Part shown: piece after piece, positions 46,950 through 54,749 of the stretch
Layout of the letters: every line of letters begins with the position of its first letter
How positions within the stretch are numbered: position 1 is the stretch's first letter
Source: Robbsia betulipollinis
GTDB taxonomy: Bacteria > Pseudomonadota > Gammaproteobacteria > Burkholderiales > Burkholderiaceae
DNA: 64,000 nt
Direction of reading: 5' to 3'
Assembly: GCF_026624755.1 (NCBI RefSeq)
Contig: NZ_JAPMXC010000001.1
Span: forward strand, 2,080,365-2,144,364
The notes under the pieces: generated by a model
Database searches by the model: none
What the model saw: only the letters and a program-made list of their open reading frames with translations
What the model was told of the DNA's origin: nothing
Translations under genes and position numbers: made by a program

Positions 46950-47203
46950 CAGGAAAGGTCTGCCTCTCGAAAGAGTCCGCCAACACGCGGCGCTTCAAAA
47001 TCGATGTCGCATTCGTCAGATTGTGCCAATGCATCGGCAAGGGTCATCGTCCCACCAGACAGTTTCCGATACTCGTCGATGCTCAAAAGGACGTGGGACG
47101 GCCTGCCGCGGTCGGTAATGAAAACCGGACCTTTGAGAGCCGTTTTCTTTGCTTCACTTGCCGACTGATTAAATTCCCGACTGGTCATGGTTAGCACGGT
47201 CAT
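46949..47203 (-). CDS. Phd/YefM-type antitoxin
   Basis: Antitoxin of 84 residues starting MTVLTMTSREFNQSASEAKK, the DNA-binding Phd/YefM N-terminal domain, followed by PVFITDRGRPSHVLLSIDEYRKL and a short acidic C-terminal toxin-binding tail. The ATG at 47203 was preferred over a GTG two codons upstream because of the G-run ribosome site 5-7 bp away. It is coupled to the PIN toxin and probably represses its own promoter through the dyad at 47225-47240. Confidence 0.9.
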   Translation of the reverse strand: MTVLTMTSREFNQSASEAKKTALKGPVFITDRGRPSHVLLSIDEYRKLSGGTMTLADALAQSDECDIDFEAPRVGGLFREADLS

Positions 47204-47224
47204 GTACACCCCCCCAGTAAAATT

Positions 47225-47240
47225 GTAGTTATGTTACTAC
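47225..47240 (-). promoter_or_regulatory. Dyad operator candidate of the Phd/PIN module
   Basis: GTAGT-N6-ACTAC inverted repeat 22 bp upstream of the antitoxin start, overlapping a TACAAT -10 hexamer on the minus strand (ATTGTA at 47222-47227 on plus). This is the position expected for antitoxin autorepression. The -35 is weak. Confidence 0.5.
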
Positions 47241-47309
47241 TAATGGTGCCGGTGGTGCAAATTCTCGACTTTTCCGGAGGTGTGCGGTTTGCCGTGCATG
47301 TGAATCACG

Positions 47310-47669
47310 TCAAGCCCGCCCTTGCGCCATTTCATGTTCCGCCGCGAGTTCGAGGAATGCTGAGCGAGACATGCGCAAGGCGCTTGCTGTGCGATCTATT
47401 GGCTGAACTAGTCGCTCCGGCAGGCTGATATTTAGCCGTACCGCCTGAGTGCTGAGTTTGGACAAAGCACTATCGATAAGCATCCAAAACCCTCCCTGGA
47501 AGTCAGCCTGTGTCGCAAGCTTTCTGGCGCCGGACGGCGGGGGAACGATCTCCCCGCCTGCGAAATGCGCCTCCACAGCCTCCCGTGCATTTACCGTGAT
47601 CTCGCTTTTGCAACGAAGGTAGCGCGCCGGTGTGCCTTCCGTAGTAGCGGGACCATTCTTCAGGTGCAA
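47310..47669 (-). pseudogene. hicB: Truncated HicB-type antitoxin
   Basis: The C-terminal two thirds of a HicB antitoxin are recognisable from about residue 24: AREAVEAHFAGGEIVPPPSG, then the ribbon-helix-helix segment VRLNISLPERLVQPIDRTA and SRSAFLELAAEHEM. The usual N-terminal partial RNase-H-like part (about 50 residues) is missing and replaced by unrelated sequence adjoining an IS3 fragment. No HicA toxin gene is adjacent. It is probably a remnant after an insertion-deletion event. Confidence 0.72.
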
Positions 47670-47688
47670 TCAGGGAGGGCGACGATCG

Positions 47689-47769
47689 ATGTGGAAGTAC
47701 AATCACGAACGCCCGCATATGGGCCTTGGCGGAATCACACCAATTCAGCGGCGCCAAGCCGGAGCATGA
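47689..47769 (+). mobile_element. 3' scrap of an IS3-family transposase (OrfB end)
   Basis: A 26-codon frame ending in TGA encodes WKYNHERPHMGLGGITPIQRR, the typical C-terminal end of IS3-group OrfB transposases (the Tyr-Asn-x-x-Arg-Pro-His-x-x-Leu-Gly-x-x-Thr-Pro signature). No upstream DDE core or intact terminal repeat remains. It abuts the truncated hicB, which it may have disrupted. Confidence 0.75.
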
Positions 47770-47887
47770 CCTCTACTTACGCCTCGCTTTAAAAGCGGGG
47801 AGATTACCCGCCCATTACTTAAAAATTCAACGACTTAGGTCCGAAAAAACCAGCTCTCGGCTGGTTTGGTTTTGGAGAAAAATTTTC

Positions 47888-48298
47888 CTAGATACCTGCT
47901 TCTGTCCAGTCTTCGACACGCAGACCCGGTACCCGCTCGAACTCGCGTAGGTTGTTTGTGACCAGGATGAGACCTTCAGCCCGAGCATGTCCCGCAATCA
48001 TCTGGTCATATGGGCCGATTGGCTTTCCTGCCTTCGCCAGCTCCGCCCTGAGCTGGCCGCAGTGTGCAGCGGCATCGTGATCATAATTCAGCACATCGAG
48101 CCGCGTTGCAAAGCCTTCCACGACGGCGAGATTCTTCTCGGGCATGGCTGATTTTTCCGCACCGTAAAATAACTCCATCAACGTGATGGCACTAACGCAC
48201 AGCTGCCCATGGTATCGATTGAAGCGATCTCGCACGTAACTCGGCTTGTTTTTTATCGTGAAGATGCAAATATTGGTGTCGAGCATGTACTTCAGCAT
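47888..48298 (-). CDS. vapC: VapC toxin, PIN-domain ribonuclease
   Basis: PIN-domain toxin of 136 residues like the tRNA-fMet-cleaving VapC enzymes. Catalytic acids Asp7 (YMLDTNICIF), Glu42 (TLMELFYGAEKS), Asp98 (PYDQMIAGHA) and the late NNLREFERVPGL motif are intact. The ATG at 48298 overlaps the vapB stop (TGATG). It ends in VEDWTE, the conserved C-terminus of this subgroup. Confidence 0.94.
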   Translation of the reverse strand: MLKYMLDTNICIFTIKNKPSYVRDRFNRYHGQLCVSAITLMELFYGAEKSAMPEKNLAVVEGFATRLDVLNYDHDAAAHCGQLRAELAKAGKPIGPYDQMIAGHARAEGLILVTNNLREFERVPGLRVEDWTEAGI

Positions 48299-48528
48299 CA
48301 AAATGCCTCGCGCTGCTGCTCGTCTGGTTGCTCGCGCGTGGACATAAAGTCCGCACTGACGCTGTCACCATCAAACCAGCTGTTCCATGACTCTCCTGCG
48401 GGCGTAAGAATGCGAGTACGGCCCACGGCAACGACATCGACTCGCGTTACCCCATCCGGCAGCGCCACGGATTTAGGCAGCCGCACGGCTTGACTGCGGT
48501 TGCTTTTGAAAACGGCTCCCTGTTCCAT
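48298..48528 (-). CDS. vapB: VapB antitoxin, AbrB/SpoVT fold
   Basis: Antitoxin of 76 residues with the swapped-hairpin DNA-binding motif AVFKSNRSQAVRLPKSVALP at 5-24, followed by the toxin-binding tail ending in a charged, Gln/Glu-rich segment. It has a near-perfect CAGGAGGA ribosome site. The promoter and palindromic operator at 48562-48600 lie just upstream, consistent with autoregulation by the VapBC complex. Confidence 0.94.
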   Translation of the reverse strand: MEQGAVFKSNRSQAVRLPKSVALPDGVTRVDVVAVGRTRILTPAGESWNSWFDGDSVSADFMSTREQPDEQQREAF

Positions 48529-48561
48529 GGTTCCTCCTGGGATGTGGCTGGCATGTGCTCA

Positions 48562-48600
48562 ATTGTAGGTTGCGCTTGGGATATGTCAAGCGTATATCCC
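48562..48600 (-). promoter_or_regulatory. vapBC promoter with overlapping palindromic operator
   Basis: On the minus strand a consensus TTGACA (48584-48589) and TACAAT (48562-48567) are 16 bp apart. The inverted repeat GGGATAT-N9-ATATCCC at 48578-48600 covers the -35, the expected site for VapB binding. The +1 should fall near 48555, about 27 bp before vapB. Confidence 0.8.
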
Positions 48601-48881
48601 GGGTGGTATGGTGAATCGACGTTCACCATCGTGTTGCAAATGGAACGCAAGGGGCAGGGCGATGAAGGAGGAAAAAAGACGACTTGTCGCATGGGAAAAC
48701 ACATAGCCCATTGATTTTGCTACGTTTAAAGCGGGCTCGAATCCCGCATATATCGTGGGTTTGGTGATCGGCTGGTTTTCGGCTGGCGCGGTCATTTAGG
48801 ACCTGGTCTGACAATGACAGCTATCGCCCAAAATGCAGACGGACGTGCACCGCCGACAAAAGTGGGCCGCTTACGAACACA
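48601..48881. other. Island gap between vapBC and the phosphoesterase gene
   Basis: About 280 bp without a supportable gene. A GCGGG-CTCGAAT-CCCGC hairpin at 48731-48747 resembles a tRNA T-arm but no other tRNA part is present. Confidence 0.35.
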
Positions 48882-49628
48882 TTAGCGTAGGTTAATGAGT
48901 CCAGCGCTTACCGGAGTTGCCCAACTAGGGCGACCATTCACTCTGCATACATCGGCGGCGGACGCCCAGTCATATTCGACCGAATGAAACTCAACGGTCC
49001 ATCGCGTTGCCAAGCGCGTCGCTATTGCATAACGTGCGTGCGGAGAGCCTGTTTCGATCTTGTGCGGAAAAGGATGAACGTCGCTATACGCTTGTAAACC
49101 TACGCTCCCCGGATTGACGACAAGGCGTCCATCGGACAGTTGCACTGAGCGTTGAATATGCGTGTGCCCGCATAATATCAACTCCTCTCCATCGGCTGTA
49201 CCGGCTCTTGCTTCGACTTCTTGCTGTGTTGCCTGACGGCACCCGTCGGATGTTACTGTTTCAAGGAAATATTCTAGGTCACTGGCAGGGGTTCCATGTA
49301 CCAGCAGTACGTCTTGCGCTATCCGCAATGACGTGGGAAGGTTTTCTATCCACTCCAGTTGGTCTTGCCGCAATTGCCTGTAAGTGTAAGCATCTGACTC
49401 GCCCATATTCACGACTACACCGGCCAACAACTGCCGTTCGTGATTTCCTTTGATTGTCGGGTAACCAAGCGGGGATAAGAAGTCCCCCGTTTGCGACGGG
49501 TAAAGCGAGCCTGATGCTATATCGCCAAGATTGACAACGAGGTCGACGTTCTGCGTCCGGATGTGACCGAGTATGGCTTGTAAGGCCGGTAGGTTCCCAT
49601 GGATATCGGAAATTGCAGCGACTCGCAT
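48882..49628 (-). CDS. Metallophosphoesterase family protein
   Basis: Calcineurin-like (YfcE/DR1281-type) phosphoesterase of 248 residues. Metal ligands appear in AISDIHGN (Asp8, His10), NLGDIASG (Asp36), KGNHERQ (Asn62, His63), LVHGTP (His112) and CGHTH (155-158). The family contains phosphodiesterases and diadenosine tetraphosphatases; the substrate is unknown. It is located inside the island next to the broken integrase and may be a defence or signalling gene carried by it. Confidence 0.9.
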   Translation of the reverse strand: MRVAAISDIHGNLPALQAILGHIRTQNVDLVVNLGDIASGSLYPSQTGDFLSPLGYPTIKGNHERQLLAGVVVNMGESDAYTYRQLRQDQLEWIENLPTSLRIAQDVLLVHGTPASDLEYFLETVTSDGCRQATQQEVEARAGTADGEELILCGHTHIQRSVQLSDGRLVVNPGSVGLQAYSDVHPFPHKIETGSPHARYAIATRLATRWTVEFHSVEYDWASAADVCRVNGRPSWATPVSAGLINLR

Positions 49629-49787
49629 TTGATGATCCCACTGAAGATGTATGACATCGAGAGTGACGATCGCTAAATTACCATTTCATAAATTCGTGTG
49701 TTGGCTGGACTGCTGGAGTTAACGCGAACGGGAGGATCGATCTGCTACCCGTTTCGGCCATCCACCCGAAGCTTGCCAAATGGCAGT

Positions 49788-50625
49788 TCAGGCCAGAAAT
49801 GGGTGATCGGTAGGGGCGCTCATACGCAACCAGGGACGCCGGTTGCGTTTCTCTAGCCGGAGGGAGGGGGAGCGTTTGCAGTCGCTCGCGTGCTTGTTGT
49901 AATAAACCATCAAAATTTTCAAGTCCCGGATCCCAACGATCCGAGCCAAATCAAGCACCTCGACCTTTTCAGCCAGTCGCGTGACCGCCTCATGCCGTGA
50001 ACCATGAAAATGTAGTTCTTCTATCAACGCCGCCTTTTTCGCTTTTCGAAACAATGAGTCGACTTGCGAAGATTGCAGTCCAAAAACCGTATTTGAGTCG
50101 CATTCCTTAGTAATTGGTTCAAGCTTTTTGACAGGTTCCAACGCACTATTAGACAGCGGAACGCTACGCCCGAAGCCATTCTTCGTCTGGTCCAGCCGCC
50201 CATACCGCTGTTCGATATGCACTGGGTCCCAGGTAAGCCCGACAATTTCCCGGCCCGCATCGCAGTCTCGATGGCGAATTGAAATGCCACGCCAACCCTT
50301 GCCGAAATGCTGATCGGCGGTCCGTCCTCCTGGTACCCCTGCGTGTACAACCATCGCGTTTCCTCGTCCTCCGTTATCCGACGCTCACGCGGCTTCGCAT
50401 CCTTCGGCCGCCTGACGCCCTTCGATGGACTATCGCTTACCGGCAAAACGTCTCCGCGACGGTCATATCGGTCCAAGCCAGATCCTTGCCCGCGATGATT
50501 TCTGCTTCTTTCTGCGTGGCCCATGCCACCGCCTGTGCTTTGGTATGGAACGACCCACTGAGTCGAACACGCAAACGGCATATCTCCGCGCGCCAGATGT
50601 TGTTGCGTTTTCGAATGGTCGCCAT
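49788..50625 (-). pseudogene. Decayed tyrosine recombinase (phage-type integrase)
   Basis: Pieces of one integrase lie in three frames. The N-terminus MATIRKRNNIWRAEI starts at 50625 and stops at 50437 after DMTVAETFCR. A second frame then gives VRRPKDAKPRERRITEDEE and FAIETAMRAG. A third gives REIVGLTWDPVHI, HGSRHEAVTRLAEK and LMVYYNKHASD. About 80 residues between the first two pieces are missing. In the C-terminal box, the His of the usual GHRDL is Ile (VGIRDL), while the Arg, HxxR and Tyr remain. The gene is inactive. It faces away from tRNA-Leu, its likely insertion site. Confidence 0.88.
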
Positions 50626-50648
50626 GCATCTCCCCTTGGCGTAATGGC

Positions 50649-50667
50649 TGGCGTAAATCTGGCGTAG
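50649..50667 (+). repeat. 19-bp island-end repeat, right copy
   Basis: TGGCGTAAATCTGGCGTAG, 18 of 19 matches to 46469-46487, located 23 bp upstream of the integrase start codon and 125 bp from tRNA-Leu. Probably a recombinase arm-type or control site. Confidence 0.65.
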
Positions 50668-50791
50668 AGAGGCCCGAAAAAACGCGAATTCTAGGTGCAA
50701 ACAGTGTGAGAGGGCACAGCAGAAAAGGTTCCCAAAACCCTTATGGAATAAGGCTTTGCGACCAAAAGAGAACATGCGAGAAAAACAGTGG

Positions 50792-50876
50792 TGGTGCCCG
50801 GGGCCGGAATCGAACCGGCACGCCTCGCGGCGGGGGATTTTGAGTCCCCTGCGTCTACCAATTTCACCACCCGGGC
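50792..50876 (-). tRNA. tRNA-Leu (anticodon CAA)
   Basis: An 85-nt cloverleaf on the minus strand with encoded CCA. The acceptor arms GCCCGGG and CCCGGGC pair perfectly, the D-arm reads TGGTGAAATTGGTAGACGC, the anticodon stem GGGGA/TCCCC encloses the loop with CAA, the long variable arm CGCCGCGAGGCGT marks a leucine tRNA, and the T-arm GCCGGTTCGATTCCGGC is complete. It reads UUG codons. Genomic-island integrases often use such tRNA 3' ends, and the broken integrase lies immediately downstream. Confidence 0.97.
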
Positions 50877-51048
50877 GGTAACGCTGTCCGCTGGACGTAT
50901 TGCCCAAACGGTCGTCGGCTGGCGACGAGAAGCGCGATTATGTCCGAATTTTCCCACGCCGACAAGGTCTCGTAGGGCGTGGGCGGAAAAAAACCGCGCC
51001 GAAGCAGGGTGTCACCCTTCGCGCCCGGCGGGAAAACGCGCCCGGGTC

Positions 51049-51990
51049 CTATAGCTCGTAATGCTCGCTCCCGCCCCGCAGCGCCTGATCCAGCAGCTTG
51101 CGATTCGTCTCCGGCGACAGCAATTCCACCAGCGCATAGATATAACTACGCAAATAGGTGCCGTGCTTCAACGCGATCCGCGTGACGTTCGCGCCAAACA
51201 GATGCCCGACCGGCACCGCCCGCAACAGCTTGTCGCGCTCGGCGTTGTACGCCATGTCCGACATGATCCCCACGCCCAAACCCAGCTCCACGTAGGTCTT
51301 GATGACGTCCGAGTCGATGGCTTCAAGCACCACGTCCGGCGCGAGGCCCCGGCGTTCGAAGGCCTTGTCGATCTTGGTGCGCCCGGCGAAGGCGGACCCA
51401 TAGGTGATCAGCGGGTACTGGGCAAGGTCCTCGAGCGAAAGGTCCTTGCGCTCGGCCAGCGGGTGATCGTGCGTGACGACGGCGACGTGGAACCACTGGA
51501 AGCAGGGCAGGGAGGTCAGTTCGGGATAATCGGCGATCGCCTCGGTGGCGACGGCGAGGTCGGCCTGGTCGCGCAATACCATCTCCGCAACCTGCGTCGG
51601 ATTCCCCTGTAAAATCGACAGATGCACTTTAGGGTAGCGTTTACGGAATTCGGCGATGGCGGCCGGCAACACATAACGGGCCTGGGTATGCGTGGCGGCG
51701 ATGGTGAGGTTGCCCTGGTCCTGGGCGGCGAATTCGGCGCCCACGCGCTTCAGGCTCTCCACTTCCTGGAGAATGCGCTCGACGGAGGCCAGGATGAGCC
51801 GTCCGGGTTCGGTGAGGGAGCGCACCCGCTTGCCGTGGCGCCGGAAGATCTCGACGCCGAGTTCCTCTTCCAGCTCGATGATGGCCTTCGAGACACCCGG
51901 CTGCGAGGTGTACAGGGCCTTTGCCGCTTCGGTCAGGTTGAAGTTCTGCCGGACGGCTTCCCGGACGAAACGGAATTGATGCAGATTCAT
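51049..51990 (-). CDS. cysB: CysB, LysR-type regulator of sulfate assimilation
   Basis: LysR regulator of 313 residues. N-terminal HTH: NLHQFRFVREAVRQNFNLTE then TSQPGVSKAIIELEEELG. The effector domain carries the CysB-type ATHTQARYVLP (sulfate/N-acetylserine site) and VIKTYVELGLGVGIMSDMA motifs. It is divergent from cysI and probably activates the cys operon when O-acetylserine/N-acetylserine accumulates and sulfide is low. It is a paralogue of the regulator at 25120. Confidence 0.94.
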   Translation of the reverse strand: MNLHQFRFVREAVRQNFNLTEAAKALYTSQPGVSKAIIELEEELGVEIFRRHGKRVRSLTEPGRLILASVERILQEVESLKRVGAEFAAQDQGNLTIAATHTQARYVLPAAIAEFRKRYPKVHLSILQGNPTQVAEMVLRDQADLAVATEAIADYPELTSLPCFQWFHVAVVTHDHPLAERKDLSLEDLAQYPLITYGSAFAGRTKIDKAFERRGLAPDVVLEAIDSDVIKTYVELGLGVGIMSDMAYNAERDKLLRAVPVGHLFGANVTRIALKHGTYLRSYIYALVELLSPETNRKLLDQALRGGSEHYEL

Positions 51991-52333
51991 TGTCGTGACC
52001 TGTTCATGCGAATGTCGACGCTACCGGCGGGAGGGAGCGGGCCGGACCTGCCGGATGGTGAAGCGACGGCGCGCCCGAAAAGCACGGAATGCGCGGTCTG
52101 GCGTTCATAACCCGCGGGCATAAAGTAACTATTTTTTAGTCGTTTGAAATATAAGCCGAGTTTATTACGATTTACAGTTGGTTTCCATTCAGCTTGCTTT
52201 TCCGTCAGTGCGCCGTCGACCGTTGCGCGGCCATGTGGACCGTGTGACCTGTCTGCCGACCGGGATGGAAGAAGCGGCGGGAGACACCGGCGACGGCTCG
52301 ATCCGTGCGGCTGGATAACAGAGAGTGGCCCCT
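51991..52333. promoter_or_regulatory. cysB-cysI divergent control region
   Basis: About 343 bp with a sharply AT-rich core at 52120-52200. A possible cysI promoter is TTGAAA (52144-52149) and TACGAT (52166-52171), 16 bp apart, giving a leader of roughly 155 nt. CysB normally binds such AT-rich stretches without a strict consensus. The specific sites were not resolved. Confidence 0.45.
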
Positions 52334-54004
52334 ATGTACCGATACGACCAGTACGACCAGCAAATCGTCGACGAGCGCGTCGCCCAGTACCGTGACCAGG
52401 TGCGTCGGCGGGTGTCGGGCGAGCTCGAAGAGGAAGAATTCAAGCCGCTGCGCCTGCAGAACGGCCTGTATATGCAGCGTCACGCCTACATGCTGCGTGT
52501 GGCCATTCCGTACGGCAATCTGACGAGCCGGCAGATGCGCATGCTCGCGGAGATCGCGCGCGAGCACGATCGCGGCTATGGCCACTTCTCCACGCGCACG
52601 AATATCCAGTACAACTGGATCGAGCTGGAAGAGACGCCGCTGATTCTCGAGAAGCTGGCGTCGGTCCAGATGCATGGCATCCAGACGTCGGGCAACTGCA
52701 TCCGCAATATCTCCTCCGATCAGTTCGCCGGCGTGGCGCCGGATGAACTGGTGGATCCGCGGCCGTACTGCGAGCTGATGCGGCAGTGGTCGACGTTCCA
52801 TCCCGAATTCGCCTGGCTGCCGCGCAAGTTCAAGTTCGCGATCGACGGCTCGGTGACGGACCGGGCGGCGACGCAACTGCACGACATCGGGATCCATATG
52901 TCGCGCTCTCCCGCGGGCGAGGTGGTGGCGACGGTGCTGGCGGGCGGCGGGATGGGACGTACGCCGATCCTGGGATCGGTGATCAAGCAGGATCTGCCGT
53001 GGCAGCATCTGGCGTCTTATTGCGAGGCGGTTCTGCGGGTGTACAACCGGTACGGGCGCCGCGACAACATCTACAAGGCGCGGATCAAGATCCTGGTGAA
53101 GGCGCTGGGGGCGGAGCAGTTCGCCGCGCAGGTCGAGGAGGAGTGGTCGCATCTGAAGGATGGCCCGGCGACCTTCACGGAGGCCGAGCGCGACCGTATC
53201 GCGGCCTGCTTCACCGATCCGGCCTACGAAACCCTGCCGGCGACCGATACCGCCTACGAGAACCAGTTGCTGGAAAACCGCGCGTTCGCGCGCTGGGTGC
53301 AGCGCAACGTGCGCGCGCACAGGCAGCCGGGCTATGCGAGCGTGACGCTGTCGCTGAAACCGAAGGACGCGCCCCCGGGCGATGCGACCGACGCACAGAT
53401 GGAGGCGGTGGCCGACTGGGCGGACCGCTTCAGCTTCGGCGAGATCCGGGTGACGCACGAGCAGAACCTGGTGCTCGCGGACGTGAAGCGCAGCGACCTG
53501 TTCGCGTTGTGGGAGCTGGCGAAGTCGCAGAATTTCGGCGCGGCGAACATCGGTTTGCTGACCGACATCATCGCCTGCCCGGGTGGCGATTTCTGCTCGC
53601 TGGCGAACGCGAAGTCGATCCCCATCGCGGCGGCGATCCAGCAGCGTTTCGACGATCTGGATTTCGTCTACGACCTGGGCGACGTGTCGCTGAACATCTC
53701 GGGTTGCATCAATTCCTGCGGTCATCACCATATCGGCAACATCGGCATCCTTGGCGTCGACAAGGACGGGTCCGAGTGGTATCAGGTGTCGCTGGGCGGC
53801 GAGCAGGGCAATGCATCGCGCATCGGCCGGGTGATCGGGCCGTCGTTCTCGGCGGAGGAAGTGCCGGACGTGATCAGCCATATCGTCGATACCTTCGTGG
53901 CGCATCGCATCGACGAGGAACGCTTCAGCGAAACCTTCACGCGCATCGGCGTGGCGCCGTTCAAGGAACGGGTCTACGCGGCGCGGCCGAAGGCAACGGC
54001 GTGA
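52334..54004 (+). CDS. cysI: Assimilatory sulfite reductase, hemoprotein (CysI/NirA type)
   Basis: Sirohaem-[4Fe-4S] enzyme of 556 residues reducing sulfite to sulfide. Cluster/sirohaem ligands are Cys415 and Cys421 in CPGGDFCSLA and Cys458 and Cys462 in SGCINSCGHHH. The sirohaem contact block STRTNIQYN is seen near 86-94. The start at 52334 (MYRYDQYDQQIVDERVAQYRD) matches Burkholderia CysI. It heads the cys operon and needs sirohaem from cobA (58141) and cbiX (62881). No CysJ flavoprotein gene is present, so electrons probably come from ferredoxin or another donor. Confidence 0.95.
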   Translation: MYRYDQYDQQIVDERVAQYRDQVRRRVSGELEEEEFKPLRLQNGLYMQRHAYMLRVAIPYGNLTSRQMRMLAEIAREHDRGYGHFSTRTNIQYNWIELEETPLILEKLASVQMHGIQTSGNCIRNISSDQFAGVAPDELVDPRPYCELMRQWSTFHPEFAWLPRKFKFAIDGSVTDRAATQLHDIGIHMSRSPAGEVVATVLAGGGMGRTPILGSVIKQDLPWQHLASYCEAVLRVYNRYGRRDNIYKARIKILVKALGAEQFAAQVEEEWSHLKDGPATFTEAERDRIAACFTDPAYETLPATDTAYENQLLENRAFARWVQRNVRAHRQPGYASVTLSLKPKDAPPGDATDAQMEAVADWADRFSFGEIRVTHEQNLVLADVKRSDLFALWELAKSQNFGAANIGLLTDIIACPGGDFCSLANAKSIPIAAAIQQRFDDLDFVYDLGDVSLNISGCINSCGHHHIGNIGILGVDKDGSEWYQVSLGGEQGNASRIGRVIGPSFSAEEVPDVISHIVDTFVAHRIDEERFSETFTRIGVAPFKERVYAARPKATA

Positions 54005-54165
54005 TGCGCGGTATGCGGCATGCGAGTAGGGTGAAGGGTGCGACGATGCGTGCGGCGACGGTCGTGGCAATAAGCACGGCAACAAGCGCGGCGATGAGCG
54101 CGGCGACGACGGATAGCCGACCGGGGCAGGCGATGCCGCGCGGCCGGCAAGGGAGTGACGAATGA
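54004..54165 (+). CDS. Small ORF coupling cysI and the DUF934 gene
   Basis: A 53-codon frame starting in TGATG overlap with the cysI stop and ending in ATGA overlap with the DUF934 start, filling the 157-bp gap exactly. The product would be Ala/Thr/Arg-rich and low in complexity, with no motif. It may simply keep ribosomes moving to the next start, or be a chance frame in expanded intergenic sequence. Confidence 0.35.
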   Translation: MRGMRHASRVKGATMRAATVVAISTATSAAMSAATTDSRPGQAMPRGRQGSDE

Positions 54166-54749
54166 CATTGATCATCAGGAACCGGGAAGTCGTCGAGGAC
54201 GACTGGCTCGTGATTGCAGCGAATCCCGCGGGCGGGCTGCCTTTGCCGGAAGCATTGCCGGCCGGCAAGGTCATCGTACCGCTGGCGTACTGGAAGGATG
54301 CGGGCGAGACGCTGCGGGGTCTGCGCGACAAGGGCGAACTGGGTATCTGGCTGGCGCCGGACGACGAGCCGGCGGACGTGGTGCCGGAGTTCGAGGCGAT
54401 CGCGTTGCTGGCCGTGGATTTCCCGGTGTTCCGGGATGGGCGCAGCATGAGCACGGCGCGCCTGCTGCGCGAGCGCCACGGCTGGACGGGCGAAATCCGC
54501 GCGATCGGCGATGTGCAACGCGACCAGATCGGTTACATGGCGCGCTGCGGCATCGATGTCTTCGCGGTGCGCGCGGACAAGGACATCCACGACGCGCTGA
54601 AGGCGTTCGACGAGCTGACGCTGCATTACCAGGGCGCCGTCGACGACCCCCGGCCGTTGTTCCGGCAGGTCGCGCGTCCATCTGCGGCCGAAATCGCAAC
54701 TAACAGTATTGGTGGCGATGCTGCCACCTTAGCGGACATAGCGCGATGA
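54162..54749 (+). CDS. DUF934 family protein, sulfite reductase partner
   Basis: Protein of 195 residues conserved beside cysI in Burkholderia and many proteobacteria. DUF934 blocks: LPAGKVIVPLAYWKDAGE (about 33-50), FRDGRSMSTARLLRERHGWTGEIRAIGDVQRDQ (about 88-120) and GIDVFAVRADKDI. It has been suggested to aid electron transfer or assembly for CysI; direct biochemical evidence is not known to me. Its stop overlaps the cysH start by 4 nt. Confidence 0.92.
   Translation: MTLIIRNREVVEDDWLVIAANPAGGLPLPEALPAGKVIVPLAYWKDAGETLRGLRDKGELGIWLAPDDEPADVVPEFEAIALLAVDFPVFRDGRSMSTARLLRERHGWTGEIRAIGDVQRDQIGYMARCGIDVFAVRADKDIHDALKAFDELTLHYQGAVDDPRPLFRQVARPSAAEIATNSIGGDAATLADIAR

Noticed and set aside
48731-48747. 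tRNA T-arm-like hairpin GCGGG-CTCGAAT-CCCGC
   Set aside because: No acceptor, D or anticodon arm could be placed around it.
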